Shown here in pieces: positions 1 through 25,961 of a DNA stretch of 64,000 bases. A program made the position numbers and the translations under genes. Source of the DNA: Strongylocentrotus droebachiensis (taxonomy: Eukaryota > Echinodermata > Echinoidea > Camarodonta > Strongylocentrotidae). The DNA lies in the NCBI GenBank assembly GCA_035222895.1, contig JAVYIG010000895.1:62001-126000 (forward strand), given 5' to 3'. Every line of letters starts with the position of its first letter. Within the stretch, counting starts at the first letter, position 1. The notes below the pieces were generated by a model. That model was given only the letters and a program-made list of their open reading frames with translations. It was not told where the DNA came from and did not search any database.

Positions 1-11
1 CAGATACTTAC

Positions 12-3000
12 AAGAGATAAAAGAGAGCCTTTTGCCATGGAGCTCTGCGCTCGCTCCACTTGCTGACTTTGTCAGTAATATCTAGGAACTGGCAGCAAAA
101 GGGTGCTTCGAGTAGAATCGTCAGGAAACCAAGTAAACTGATAGCAAAGAGAAAACAAACAAAAATTGCTCTGCAAGGATTTGAAAATATTACCAATGTA
201 TCACAGCTGTTTAAGATAAAGTTGAGTTCTGGTCATGCGATTGCATTGTGAAAGAAACATGGTGGAATTGATCAGAAAAGGTTGAAGAGCCATGCTTCTC
301 AGGAAACATTTTTTATCTGATGTTCTTCCACACTTGCATAATACAATGATAACGCTCACAAATTAGTTTTCACTTCTTCCCAGAACTCAACCTTCTCTTT
401 AAGTGCTATAGTAGAAGTACAAATGGGTAACAGTTTTTGTTACAGTCAGTTATTTCTGAGTATTGTATAGTATACGGGTCATTCCATGTCAAATCACCCC
501 AAAAATCTGAAAATCTTAACCCAACCATTTTTGATTTTGATGAAACTTAGTGTACTTGTTGAGTGTGATCTCACAGTACCAAATCCCAAATTTTAGGTCA
601 ATCAGGTGAGGGGTTTGAGAGATATGGCCCACCAAATTTTGAGATTTTTTCAAAAATGGGGGTGGCGGGCGTACCTTTGAACCCTTGTATTTCGGGACCT
701 AATGGGTCAATCTTCACAAAATTTGTATTGTTGGAAAGGGTATTCAAAAAGGATTCCAAATCTGCCGCCATTTTAAAAATTTGTACATGTTGGGGTACTT
801 TGACCTCTTGACCTAAGATTTGACCTTGAAATTGACCTTGTGGATCACGTGACCTTGACAACATTTTTCATAAAATGTAATCTTTGACATGTTCACTAAA
901 ACATATAAAAGTTTCAGAGATATAATATTTTTTGTTTAGGAGCAATAAGGTTTGAAAGTATCCATACTTACAGATATATGTTCACAATAAACCGTATTAT
1001 AATGTATACAATACATGCAATATGCACAGTACAACATACATCTTCCACATGCTTTTTTGTTCTAGTCATATCCATTCTAAATGTCAGCAGTGCTTGAATG
1101 GAAATAAAATGACAAGTTCATATAGGCCTAAAGGGTTAACATGATGTATGGCTTTAGGCCTCTGAGTCGGTTCTAGGATAATTACCCCCCTGGAAAATTA
1201 ACCCCCAGGAAATGTCCCCCCCCCCCAAGGACTATCTCACCCAGAGGACAATTAACCCCAGAAAATTACCTCCTAGGACAATCTGTACCCCCCCCCCCCC
1301 AAGGACAATTACCCCCCATTTGAAAAAATCTCAAAATTTGGTGGGCCGTATCTCCCAAACCCCTCACCTGATTGACCTAAAATTTGGGATTTGGTGCTGT
1401 GAGATCACACTCAACAAGTACACTAAGTTTCATCAAAATAAAAAATGGTCGGGTTAAAACCATTGGGTGATTTGACATGGAATGACCCATACCACATATT
1501 AACTTTTTTGGCCCCTGATTAGTTAAATTGGCAGGTACAAAGTTACCTATTGACTTCTATGATTATTAGTAATGCCTCCTGGCCAACCTGTGTGCCATCT
1601 ACGCCAAGAGGGTTACCATTATGCGCAACAGTGAACAAAATACACGGGGCTCGGGCGAATTAGCCCCCAAAATGCTAAAAAGAGCCCCCAAAAGTCATAA
1701 AAGAGCCCAAACAAATTTGCATAGAATTCAATGCAAAACAATTAAAGAGTGTTATTTTCATGCAAGCAAGCTTGAAAAGTAGCACCAAAATTTGTTAAAG
1801 TATTTTTTCCCTGATGCGCAAAGAAATTCAGCTCACCCGTCGAAGCAAAGACAAATATACATGTAGAACAGTTTCAAAATCACTTCTGGCAATGTATCAA
1901 GTTGTAAATAAGTTGTAACCATTGTGTCTCAACACAGTACTTTTTTTATTAAGTGCATGTACACTGAGGAGATTTAGAAATTAGAATTATTGTTAATGCT
2001 ATGTTACAAAGTTTGCAAGCTATTTCAGACTTCTGTACATATCAATTTGTAGACATTTAGTGGTAAAAGGCTTACCCTATAAAATAGGACAACTTTAAAC
2101 ATTGTCCATATGAACTGTGAAGCGTCTAAATACTGTACATGATACACAGAGACCCAGAAAAACTACATACACCGCCCAACATGTCTCTGGACAGGCTGGT
2201 TATCAGGACATTTTATTCAAACATTACTTTGAAGGAGTTTATGAGCAAAATTTCATAAATCTTTCAAAGCTTGTGATCATACTTTGAATTAAATCCAAAG
2301 GCAAATGTGGCAATTTTCATAAAGGGTCCGGACACCACAACCCCCAACATTCTTGCCTTGAAAGAAATGTTACATGATACAAGTCTCGTGGTATCGAAGT
2401 GATGCGTATAACTCACATGATATAGATCCCAGCAACGATGCACATGCCTTTGATGGTAATGAGCGAAATCAGTCCAAGAATGATGGCCACTGCAAGAAAA
2501 ATTATTCATCAATGTTAAGATTCCATAATGTTTGATACATTAGGTTTCCTTTGTAGCTTGAGGTGATTTGTAAAGTGTTTTAAAATCACACCAGTGGTCA
2601 GGGTATACAAATCACAGCACCATAAGTTAAGAAATCTTTTATAAATTGTTAAATTCAATAATCGATACAGTTCTACAGACTCTATCTTCATCATATTAGG
2701 AAAATACCTACAAATACAGCTCTTGACATTTAATATTCTTATTGTACTTGTCATAAATCCTCTATGAATAAAATTGAATTAGCAGCATAATCAATCAATC
2801 AATCAATCAACCATCATCAGCATCATCATGAAATCATCATCATCATCATCACCACCTTTATCATCACTAATTCATCATCTTCAATAGACAATATGATCAT
2901 CGTCTTCAATAGACAATATGTTCATCATTCATGATTCATCATTGTCATATTGCCATCGCCATTAAAGTAAACAACCCATCATCGTCATCATCAGAAATCA

Positions 3001-3519
3001 TCATGATAACATCATCGTAATCATCATAGTAGATGTTAACGTCGGCATCTCTATCATCATCAGTCTTCAGCGTCATCAAAATCAAAAGAAAAAAACTTTA
3101 AGTTTAATTAAAAAAAATATATAGATCTAATTGTAACACAACACATCACAATTCACATGTTTAAAAAAAATCACTGTTTAAAATGACGTTGTAAAACTAC
3201 CGATGTTCTAAAACGTAAGAAAATTTCTTGCTAGATTCTATTTCTCTCTGTCTGTCTTTCATTAAAAATGTACAATCTGACTGACGGGAGTGACGAAACT
3301 TCTGACTGTTCTTCTGTTAATTTCAATTATCAGATTTTCAACACACACACATGAATTTGAAGATGTGGGACAATTGTTTCACTTACATACGCCAGCTACA
3401 GAAGCAACAATCCTCACAAAAAGCTTGAAACAAAAGCCCACTTCTGGTTCTGGAGGTACTGGAGCTGATGCTTGCTGAGGCTGCCCATCATTATTCAAAG
3501 TTTTGTACGTATCCGCCAT
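12..3519 (-). CDS. CACFD1: Calcium channel flower homologue, N-terminal three exons (gene continues past the left edge)
   Basis: Predicted coding exons, read on the minus strand, are 3519-3387, 2489-2417 and 137-12. Exon 1 gives 44 codons plus one base and starts MADTYKTLNN, with a Pro/Gln-rich cytosolic head. Exon 2 encodes a hydrophobic helix (AIILGLISLITIKGMCIV). Exon 3 carries LLEAPFCCQFLD and WQKALFY, which are hallmark residues of the Flower family, a small multi-pass synaptic-vesicle/endocytic membrane protein proposed to act as a calcium channel. Splice sites fit: exon 1 ends before gtaagt, exon 2 before gtgagt, exon 3 before gtaagt; phases 1 and 2 are consistent. I place the exon 3 acceptor after position 138 because that choice preserves family spacing between helix 2 and EAPFCC and uses a long pyrimidine tract; an acceptor near 171 would add 11 residues. 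The C-terminus lies outside the window. The ATG faces RABGGTB across 144 bp. Confidence 0.85.
476..1488. mobile_element. Non-autonomous DNA element with about 175-bp terminal inverted repeats
   Basis: 476-653 is repeated in inverted orientation at 1320-1488. The ends read GGGTCATTCCATGTCAAATC and its complement. A 4-bp ATAC flanks both sides (472-475, 1489-1492) and may be the target duplication. The inner part holds C-rich degenerate repeats of the type AGGACAATTACCCC (1178-1316). No transposase ORF. Lies in CACFD1 intron 2. Confidence 0.75.
1493..2416. other. CACFD1 intron 2 remainder, no gene seen
   Basis: AT-rich sequence. A short stretch at 1650-1710 has repeated gagccccc motifs that recur at 13.08-14.41 kb. 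Nothing else recognised. Confidence 0.5.
2490..3386. other. CACFD1 intron 1 with (TCA)n microsatellite
   Basis: Imperfect TCA/ATC repeats fill about 2795-3065, preceded by short AATC repeats. The rest is AT-rich and shows no coding signal. Confidence 0.7.
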
Positions 3520-3663
3520 CTTAAATTAGGAAAATAACACCTCTTTATCACATTCGACACTGACAGATTGTCAAAAGTATAAATAATTGATGACGTCACC
3601 AACAACACAAGCGCAACAGTGCTCAATTTCAGTTGCCTTGACTTGAGCTTGCACTCTTGAGAA
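3520..3663. promoter_or_regulatory. Compact divergent promoter between CACFD1 and RABGGTB
   Basis: Only 144 bp separate the start codon of the flower homologue (minus, 3519) from that of RABGGTB (plus, 3664-3666), so both 5' UTRs and core promoters must lie in or very near this interval. A perfect palindromic CRE, TGACGTCA, sits at 3591-3598. A TATA-like TATAAATA is at 3578-3585 on the plus strand. A shared promoter is inferred; transcription start sites are not visible. Confidence 0.6.
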
Positions 3664-18293
<14,630 letters not shown>

Positions 18294-18332
18294 GACATTC
18301 CACTCTAGATTTATTTATAAAATGGTGTATTT

Positions 18333-18720
18333 GTGAGAGAGCATCTTATATACAGAGAAGCTTCATGTACCCGAATCATGTGCCACTGTAAATGTGTTAC
18401 ATGTGTATGCGTGGGCGGTATATCAACTTGTTTGCGCAGTATATTGCATACAAATGTATGCATATTTGTTAGAAAGCATCCCATTGGCTGAGAAGCTCTC
18501 ATGTGACACTCAGCGATTGGAAATATTTGCATGAGCGTGCAATATAACAACATTTTTTGCACAATATATTGCGTAAAAATGTATGCATATTTGTTAGAGA
18601 GCATCCCATTGGCTGAGAAGCTATCACATGACACTCAATAGCTTGTAAATGTGCATGAGCATGCAATATAACAATCTTTTTTGCGTGGTATATTGCATAC
18701 AAAAGTGTGCGTATCTATCG
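18333..18720. repeat. About 124-bp tandem repeat, about 3 copies, in the presumed RABGGTB 3' UTR
   Basis: Blocks such as ATGCATATTTGTTAGA and CATCCCATTGGCTGAGAAGC recur about 124-125 bp apart (tttgc anchors near 18431, 18556, 18680), with a more diverged copy before 18430. Begins 40 bp after the RABGGTB stop. Confidence 0.85.
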
Positions 18721-19124
18721 TTTGCATTGTCGTAAATAGCTGCACACATATGATATATAAGGCTACAGAAAACTCATTGATAGCGATGACTTGATTTTAA
18801 AAAACAAGGCAAGAGATCACAGATACCCTAAATTCTTCATTCATTATAACATATGTTCACCTCCAAATTGAGAGTTTCAAATGTGCATTTATACTTCAAC
18901 CTGTGCCTGTGGCCCCAGTCAATACATCATGTGGGAAATTTTGAATTTTGTTGGTTCATATATTGTTTTAATATTGATATAATGTGCTGAAATCGTGTGA
19001 TGCATCTCATTGAATCACCGTACTGAGATCATTAATCATGCAAACTCGGCTTTACTACCATTAACCTATGGCTAATGGCTTATGCCCTTTCAGTTGGTTC
19101 AAATTTGTGTATCTCTGAGAAGTG

Positions 19125-19520
19125 CTACATTGCACTCTTAAAGGGATTGGGTATCTTTGTCTCAGATTCTCAAACAAAATCCTGGATTTAGCTCATCATG
19201 CTGCAATGATAATTATAAACCTTTTGGTCAGTCAGGAACCCCATGACTTTTACAAGCTGATCGCCTGTCTGATTATCAAGATATGTATAATTGGAAATCA
19301 AAATTTCAAAAACCGTTTTCATAACAGTTTTTTTAACACTACATTTTATTGGGGAAAATAAGTATAAAACCGGTCACAAAGTTTTTTACCTTTTTGAGGC
19401 ACTTCATGATCATTTTGAAGTGCAATTTTTGTATGGCTTCAATACTACACCATATCACAGACACTGATAACACGTAGGGCCATGCATCTCAGATTTAATA
19501 TTGTTATACGATGCCCGAAG
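19125..19520 (+). mobile_element. Interspersed repeat, copy 1 of 3 (others near 31870-32285 and 49905-50010)
   Basis: About 400 bp matching the reverse complement of 31870-32285, including CACCATATCACAGACACTGA and AGCTCATCATGCTGCAATGA. Both ends show CTCTTAAAG-type termini. Non-coding, MITE-like. Confidence 0.8.
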
Positions 19521-22500
19521 TGTGAAATGATTTGTAGTTTTGATAAAGAATGCGTTGCTGATCAAATGTAACACTTCCGTAACTTCAGCATTACAATTAT
19601 ATCATTAAGGCAAGAAGGTTCTGGACACCCCTCTCACCCAACCAAACACAAAAACAACAAAAACTACACAAAATCAAAATGCTGAAATTAACAATATCTG
19701 CAAAGGTAATACCATGCTTGGTGTACTATATTTTGCTCGCTGGGCTTGCACAGGCATTAAAATATTCATGAAAATTTGTAAGATTTGTACCAAATCTCCA
19801 ATACGTGCAAGGGAAAGTGATTTTTTTATGCTGTGAAAGCTTTGGACACTGTTTGAATGATCCATTATATTTCTACCCCATGATTATGCTAACCCAGTAT
19901 CTGACTGGAATTTGAGAATAGAATGTAATTAGTAATAATGTCCTGGCTGAAATGTACAATGCACACGGTTAAGATACATGTATGAGACAGAAATACATCT
20001 TCGGTGTCGCCATGTCAAATCACATTGCCACTCAAATTTTTGTGAAATTTGTAAAAAATGTGATGATTTTGCTGGTATAGTGTAAATTATCTTTTTCAAA
20101 TAATCTAGACGAAGTGATGGATCTCAGCTCGGACTTGAATATGAATAGATGCAGCTTTACAGTTGCCTGAATTATGAATGTTTATTTGAAGGGATATTGT
20201 AGTGACAGCAACATTCATCATGATATATTTATGTTTAAATTTGAAATAAATCTATAACATCCACACATTTGCGGTGTATTGTGTCATGTATATCATACTG
20301 TACATGTTTTTTTTGTCCAGAGATCTATCATGACATTTATGTTTTCCCTTCAACAAATAACTTTCCAGTACAATGAGATATCAGTAGCTAGGTTGGTAAT
20401 GGAATTCACATTTTTTTTGCTGCTATATTATTACAAAGAAAATGATAATGGTCAGGGTGTTGATGACTATGATGGTGATGGTGAAATTGCCCGTTTATGT
20501 GATGCGAGTTTCCCTTCTCAGACATTCATTTTTTATTGAAATATTGAGCCTGTATTTTTTAAAACAAAATCTTTAGAGAAATTCTGTAATTCAAATATGC
20601 CGCCGGGTGAAATAAAGCTCCTTTTCCTGTGATAAATTGTCGATCGTGTGTCAGATGCAGTCTGGCGATCGTTGCTGCAGATCACCTAATTTGTCAGCAG
20701 CGACGAATTCCAGTCTAGATGGTAACAGTACTTATTTGCTACAACTAGTTACAGAGTTCACATCACAGAACAAAACCCCAACACAAATAGTCAATGAATG
20801 AGCCATGGCCACATAGTAAATATGCTTCAAACTACATCTTTATTCTTAAAAACAAAAAATTACCATCAAACTTCTTATGCTACTACAGGCATCTAATTCC
20901 ATGTACTTGAACAACATGTACAGACAGATTTAATAAGCTCTTTTTCTGCTGACAGAACTCCTAGATTGCCACATTGTTTTGAAGTACAACAGTATGTTAT
21001 GCATACTGCATAGGACATATGACAAAAGTTGACTGTGGCCGTCCATGTTTGTTCCAATTTTGGTGACAAATACCAGGATTGAGAAAGTCTCCTATCGACC
21101 ATAACAACGTTTGCTCAAATTGAGTTTAGCATAAAAAGCATAGCCAACTATGTTCTGAAGTTTATATAATGTTATATAAATGTGGTGACCATATAATGCT
21201 GGTAAAAAGAGAAGCATCTGAACCAAGAGTGATACTGTCAGGGCGCTATACTACCGGTTTTGTATATATTCATTGCATAACAATTCTCAACAGATGATAT
21301 CATCTTTCATGTGCAGAAGATCTCACACCAATGTTGCATATACAAGTATTCTTGAACCTAGCTACTACATGTAAATATCAAAGCAATCATAAGTTTTATA
21401 TCCTCTTCTACTAAATACATGTACAACTGTCAATATATCGTGTACATGAACATGCATTGCAATACACTTGATACATATTTTTTGCCATTAAAAACAATAT
21501 TAATCCACTGTCAGCATGCGTGTTACATACCAGTAAAATTTACCAAGCACCATGGGACGTACAGATCATTAAGTAGATTATGTCAGTATTTTACTACGCA
21601 GTTTACTTAATTGGTTATGGAATATGTCTGAACTGTTATTCAGATCTCATCTGAGCATTTTACTTTAGTAAGCCGAATTGAAGGTACTTACTGATAAGCA
21701 TTGTTACGTCACATTGTCAATCAACAACAATGCACCATTAACGCAACTCATCAAATGCATGCTAATATAAGTGTGCACAGCTTATGATGAAGGTATGAAA
21801 TAGTCATGTCTGCCAATCAAGACCTCCCAAATTAAGTCTCCTAGCTAGGGATCGGCCCGGAGCTGTCTTACACTTATGGTAAAATACTTAGCAAAAGGCT
21901 TCAACTGCATACCAAACTGGCTAAGTATGTTTGTCTTGGCTGAAAACTGAGTAAAATACTCTCATTTTTTTTATATAAGCATTGAATTGACGGGTGGTCC
22001 TGATTATTAAAGAGATTATTTAGCCTACTTGAGTTGGGAGTGGATCCATTCGATTGGAAAGGGAGGGGCACAGATCAAAAGAAAGAAAGAACAAAAAATG
22101 CATTGCCACTTCTTTTTTTTTTTTGGAGGGGGGATATCAGCCAGTTGTGCCCCCCTATACCATCGTTCCCATTAGTCTGTAAGTGACTAGAATGCCTCAT
22201 CGTCAAAATGTGATGTACACCAGTGTAACAAGTGCATGTACATGCAAATCAATATACCTATAAACCTAAAATGAGTGACATTGTCAGAACGTGAACTGTG
22301 ATAATAACAAGAACATGAATAACAGATTGAACTACATTTAAAACACAGCATTTCTCCTAAATATCTCTTTTCACTGTATGTTTTATCGGTTTACATGTAT
22401 ACCATACTGTACAATACATGCAAGCATAAAGGTAAGGCTAAACATTTTCAGATTTAATGTCGAACAGGTAATTATATCAAGAGTACGGGTAAACTTTGTG

Positions 22501-23147
22501 ACCGAATACTTGTTTCATGGTGTCATATTATACAGTGTATAATATTTCAAATCACCTGCACTTGAGCTCTCTGCTCCTTCGCATATAGTCCTGTGCTTTA
22601 GAAAACATAATTTTCTTGCATATTTGTAATAATAAAAGTAGGTTCTGATGGAATGGTTCTTGAGATACGTGTATAAAAAAGATTGTAAAAATCAAACCTC
22701 CAAAACTGATGTATCAAAGTCGATATGTACGATGAAACAAACATAATTGTCTCTTTCTACATAATAAAATTATCAACATGTACTAAATCCTTTAATTACA
22801 CGTATGCTCGTTCCTTAGTTTGCTTCTCTTTGTCCTCATTATCACAAAAAAGTATAAGTCGGATTCAATATTTCTTCTCAAAGGGATTGTTGTCAGATTT
22901 ACACATAATTTGTTAAAACCTGTTCAGATATACCACGGTAAAACGACTGCCTCAACAAAGTTGCTGCAGTTTGTTTACGTATAAATGAATGGCTACTGCA
23001 TGCAAGAAAAGTCCTACGTGTAGTATATTCACTGAGCTCTGTGTTGAAGAAACCAAAATGTGAACTAATATTCTTTTTTTTTAATGTCGCGGTTGACCAT
23101 CTCATATCTGACTGAGGCCTTACTATAAAAAAAAACAAGTATATAAC
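19521..23147. other. 3.6 kb without recognised genes
   Basis: AT-rich sequence. 21560-21720 shares motifs (TTATGTCAGTATTTTA, TATTCAGATC) with 50030-50110, indicating another dispersed repeat. No exon pattern supported on either strand. Confidence 0.45.
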
Positions 23148-23360
23148 CCTTACAAAAATGTACCATGGTAACCATGGTACTTTTGTCCAAATTACCATCC
23201 ACCATGGTAACCATGGTTATCATGGTACCAAAACAATGAAATACATTGTTTAATGACCCAATGTATTTCATTGTTTTGGTACCATGATAACCATGGTAAC
23301 CATGGTGGATGGTAATTTGGACAAAAATACCATGGTTACCATGGTACATTTTTGTAAGGG
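23148..23360. mobile_element. 213-bp near-perfect hairpin element built from ATGGTAACCATGG palindromes
   Basis: Two arms of about 100 bp are inverted copies around a short spacer near 23248-23262. The outer ends are CCCTTACAAAAATGTACCAT and its complement. Each arm contains nested CCATGGTAACCATGG palindromes. It shows very little arm divergence. Confidence 0.9.
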
Positions 23361-23504
23361 AATCTATCAACTATGTTTACAAATCTGTATGAGTAACTTA
23401 AGTCACAATGGCATTGAACATAATTATAATATGTCCATTTACATAGAACACGCTAATACATGTATATTAATATACTCTACTGCGCTTTAAACAAAGTAGC
23501 ACAT

Positions 23505-23720
23505 TATTACCCTGGTTGTAGCTGAGCCACCAGGATAAGTTGGTAAAGCATTTAACAATTTTTTTTTGCCCTACTGGGTACCCTTTTACATCACCTAGGT
23601 GAAAAGTGGCAATTGTAGATAAATGTCTTTGCCAAGGACACAGTGCCAAGGTGGGACTAGAACAATGAACCACGTTACAGTGTTCAATATCCGATGACGT
23701 ATCCACTAGAACACGACACC
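23505..23720 (-). mobile_element. tRNA-type SINE fragment
   Basis: On the minus strand: a tRNA-like head with GTGTTCTAGTGGAT and GTTCTAGTCCCACC boxes, then the widespread invertebrate SINE body (GTGTCCTTGGCAAAGACA, CACCTAGGTGA, GGGTACCCAGTAGG). Confidence 0.65.
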
Positions 23721-24137
23721 TCTATATACAGCAACATTGACAAAAAAGAAAAGAAAAAAGCTCATGATGTACTCTTTCCTTTCAATGATGACTTAAATTT
23801 CATCGGCACAAGCGTCTTCAGATGCCATTTCGTTTTCAAATAGTACCAGTTTATCAATATCAGCTGCAATTATTTCCCTTCTTGCACTTGGCCAAAATTC
23901 CAGCTTAGAAGTTGGACCATACACGTATCGGTAGCTATACACATAAAGAAAAAGGTAAAAGTAAAAATAGAATCAAATATACACATTCATCATACAATCC
24001 AAAAAGATCCATCATGTGCAATATTAGAGTGCCAATACCTAGTCGCCCATTCAAAGGCATGAATAAGCCTACTAAAAAACTACTAAATATGCCATCCATG
24101 ATTCACGTTATTCAACATTATCTTTTCCTTCTTATGA

Positions 24138-24521
24138 ATGACCTATCGCAACCAACCTAGGACCCCAGACGCCGGTGCCCCAGCCCGTTCCCGACCCGCT
24201 CCGATAATCGCTAAATTCGTCAAGATGCCTGACAGAGATCTCATTCTTTCTTCTTTTGAGAACCAAAGACGCCCGAAGGAAACATCGCAGCAACTAGGAA
24301 ACGCAGCGGAAATGCGACATGCACCACCGCCTCCCCCTCGCATAACGGTTAGGACGGACCTCCCTCCCACCCTGAAGGCTCATCGCGGCCATCTTGCTGA
24401 AATTGGTTACAAGTTGCGAAAGGAGAAAAACCAATCTACGAGAATAAGGTTGCAAGGTGCTAAAATCGTCCTCCAATGGAAGGAGAAAGGTACTACCACA
24501 TGGAATCCCTACAGAGAATGA
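24138..24521 (+). CDS. LINE ORF1-like protein fragment
   Basis: 128-codon open frame. The middle (IIAKFVKMPDRDLIL) resembles the RNA-binding RRM segment of LINE ORF1 proteins. The C-terminal part (LAEIGYKLRKEKN, later RLQGAKIVLQWKEKG) resembles the ORF1 C-terminal domain that binds nucleic acid. It lies 1.4 kb upstream of, and on the same strand as, the endonuclease/RT ORF, so it is most simply the ORF1 of that element, probably truncated at its N-terminus. The start codon is not certain. Confidence 0.6.
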   Translation: MTYRNQPRTPDAGAPARSRPAPIIAKFVKMPDRDLILSSFENQRRPKETSQQLGNAAEMRHAPPPPPRITVRTDLPPTLKAHRGHLAEIGYKLRKEKNQSTRIRLQGAKIVLQWKEKGTTTWNPYRE

Positions 24522-25961
24522 ACAAATCCATCATCATTTCAGGGGACATGCAGTAGAACTTTGTATCATGCAGGAATGTATTCTTTACCCTCAAATGGGC
24601 TTGAGACAAGTATTCGTTATCCTTTGATCTTGACGACTGGGATTATCAAGACCGAAGTCCTCACTCTTTATCATTCATTATTTTCTGTATAGCATTCAAT
24701 TTTTTCGAGTCTATCTGTTATATTGTAATTGACGAAACTTTCTTTTTTATGATGAGCGGAAATGTCAAAACCCTCTTTGCCATTTAATATTATTGTACTC
24801 CGAATTGTCATAACAGTTTTCCTGCCTTAGCATGCATGTATCTTTCTAATCACCTGTGTCAATCAAAAATACATTCGAAATTTCGTGTGCTTATAACCTT
24901 AACAAATACATGGACTTATCGCTTACGCGTGTCTGACGTATAGGAACAGGGCGTGGCTTCTCCGCGCCACGGTTGACCGATCTTCACATCGGCCCGCTGT
25001 AGCGCTCTATCACAAACATACTCGACGCATAGAGCGATGGGTCCATTGTTTGAGCAGCCTTACTTTCATTTCGAATCTGCATTTATGTTTTGGTGTGTCT
25101 TATTGTTTTGTGACCAATAATAATGGAAAATTCGATCGCCCAAATACGTAAAACATTTGAATCTTGAGGGAATTGTACTTTTTCACTAATGCTAAATTGT
25201 TACGATTGTATACATTCGGGTGTCATGCAGCTCCATTTTGTATCATGCAGGAATGTATATAGCTTACCCTCCACTGGGCTGGAAGCTGGAGACAAGTTTT
25301 TATTAACCTTTGATCTTGATTAATGGGATTATTAAAACCGAACTCCTCACTCTTTATCAATAATTATTATCTGTATAGCATTCCAAAAATTTGAGTCTAT
25401 CTGTTATATTGTAATTGACTGATTTTTTTGATTTTTTTTTGATGAGCGGGAATGTCAAAACCCTCTTTGCCATTTAATATTATTGTACTCCGAAATGACG
25501 TTATTGCTATTAAGCATCATCTCAGAGTCTGCTTTAACATGCATACATTTTTCTCCTCCGCACAACAAATCTCTTTGTTTTGCAAAACTCCTGTGTCAAT
25601 CACAGAATCCATTGTTATAGACTGAACTAGTTTTGATGAGCGGGAATGTCAAATCCCTCTTTGCCATTTAATAATCGTACTCCGATTTGTCATTATTGTT
25701 ATTAAGCATTTTGTTTCTTCCCAGCCCCTCTATTTTGCGTGTCAAAAATACACCCTTTACTCGGGCGGTCGGGCTCCGCTCTGTTGCTCCTAAGCAATTA
25801 TTGTAACTGTGACCAAGATGGGTCTTATTGTATTTTCATTTGTATTATATTTTGAAGTTACCCGCACACTTGCACTTCGTACACACACAAACGCACCAGC
25901 ATCACACATGCAGTTGTTCATCCTCCAAATTTTCGGTACTTTACATAATACGTATCGTTAA

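Larger units (their letters stand above)
18294..20250 (+). other. Presumed RABGGTB 3' UTR and downstream sequence
   Basis: No ORF of note. A poly(A) signal candidate AATAAA lies at 20245-20250; whether it serves RABGGTB cannot be told. Contains the 124-bp repeats and an interspersed repeat (19125-19520). Confidence 0.3.

Noticed and set aside
24138-24521. 127-aa ORF as a host gene
   Set aside because: Its RNA-binding-like pattern and position before a LINE ORF2 on the same strand make ORF1 the simpler reading.
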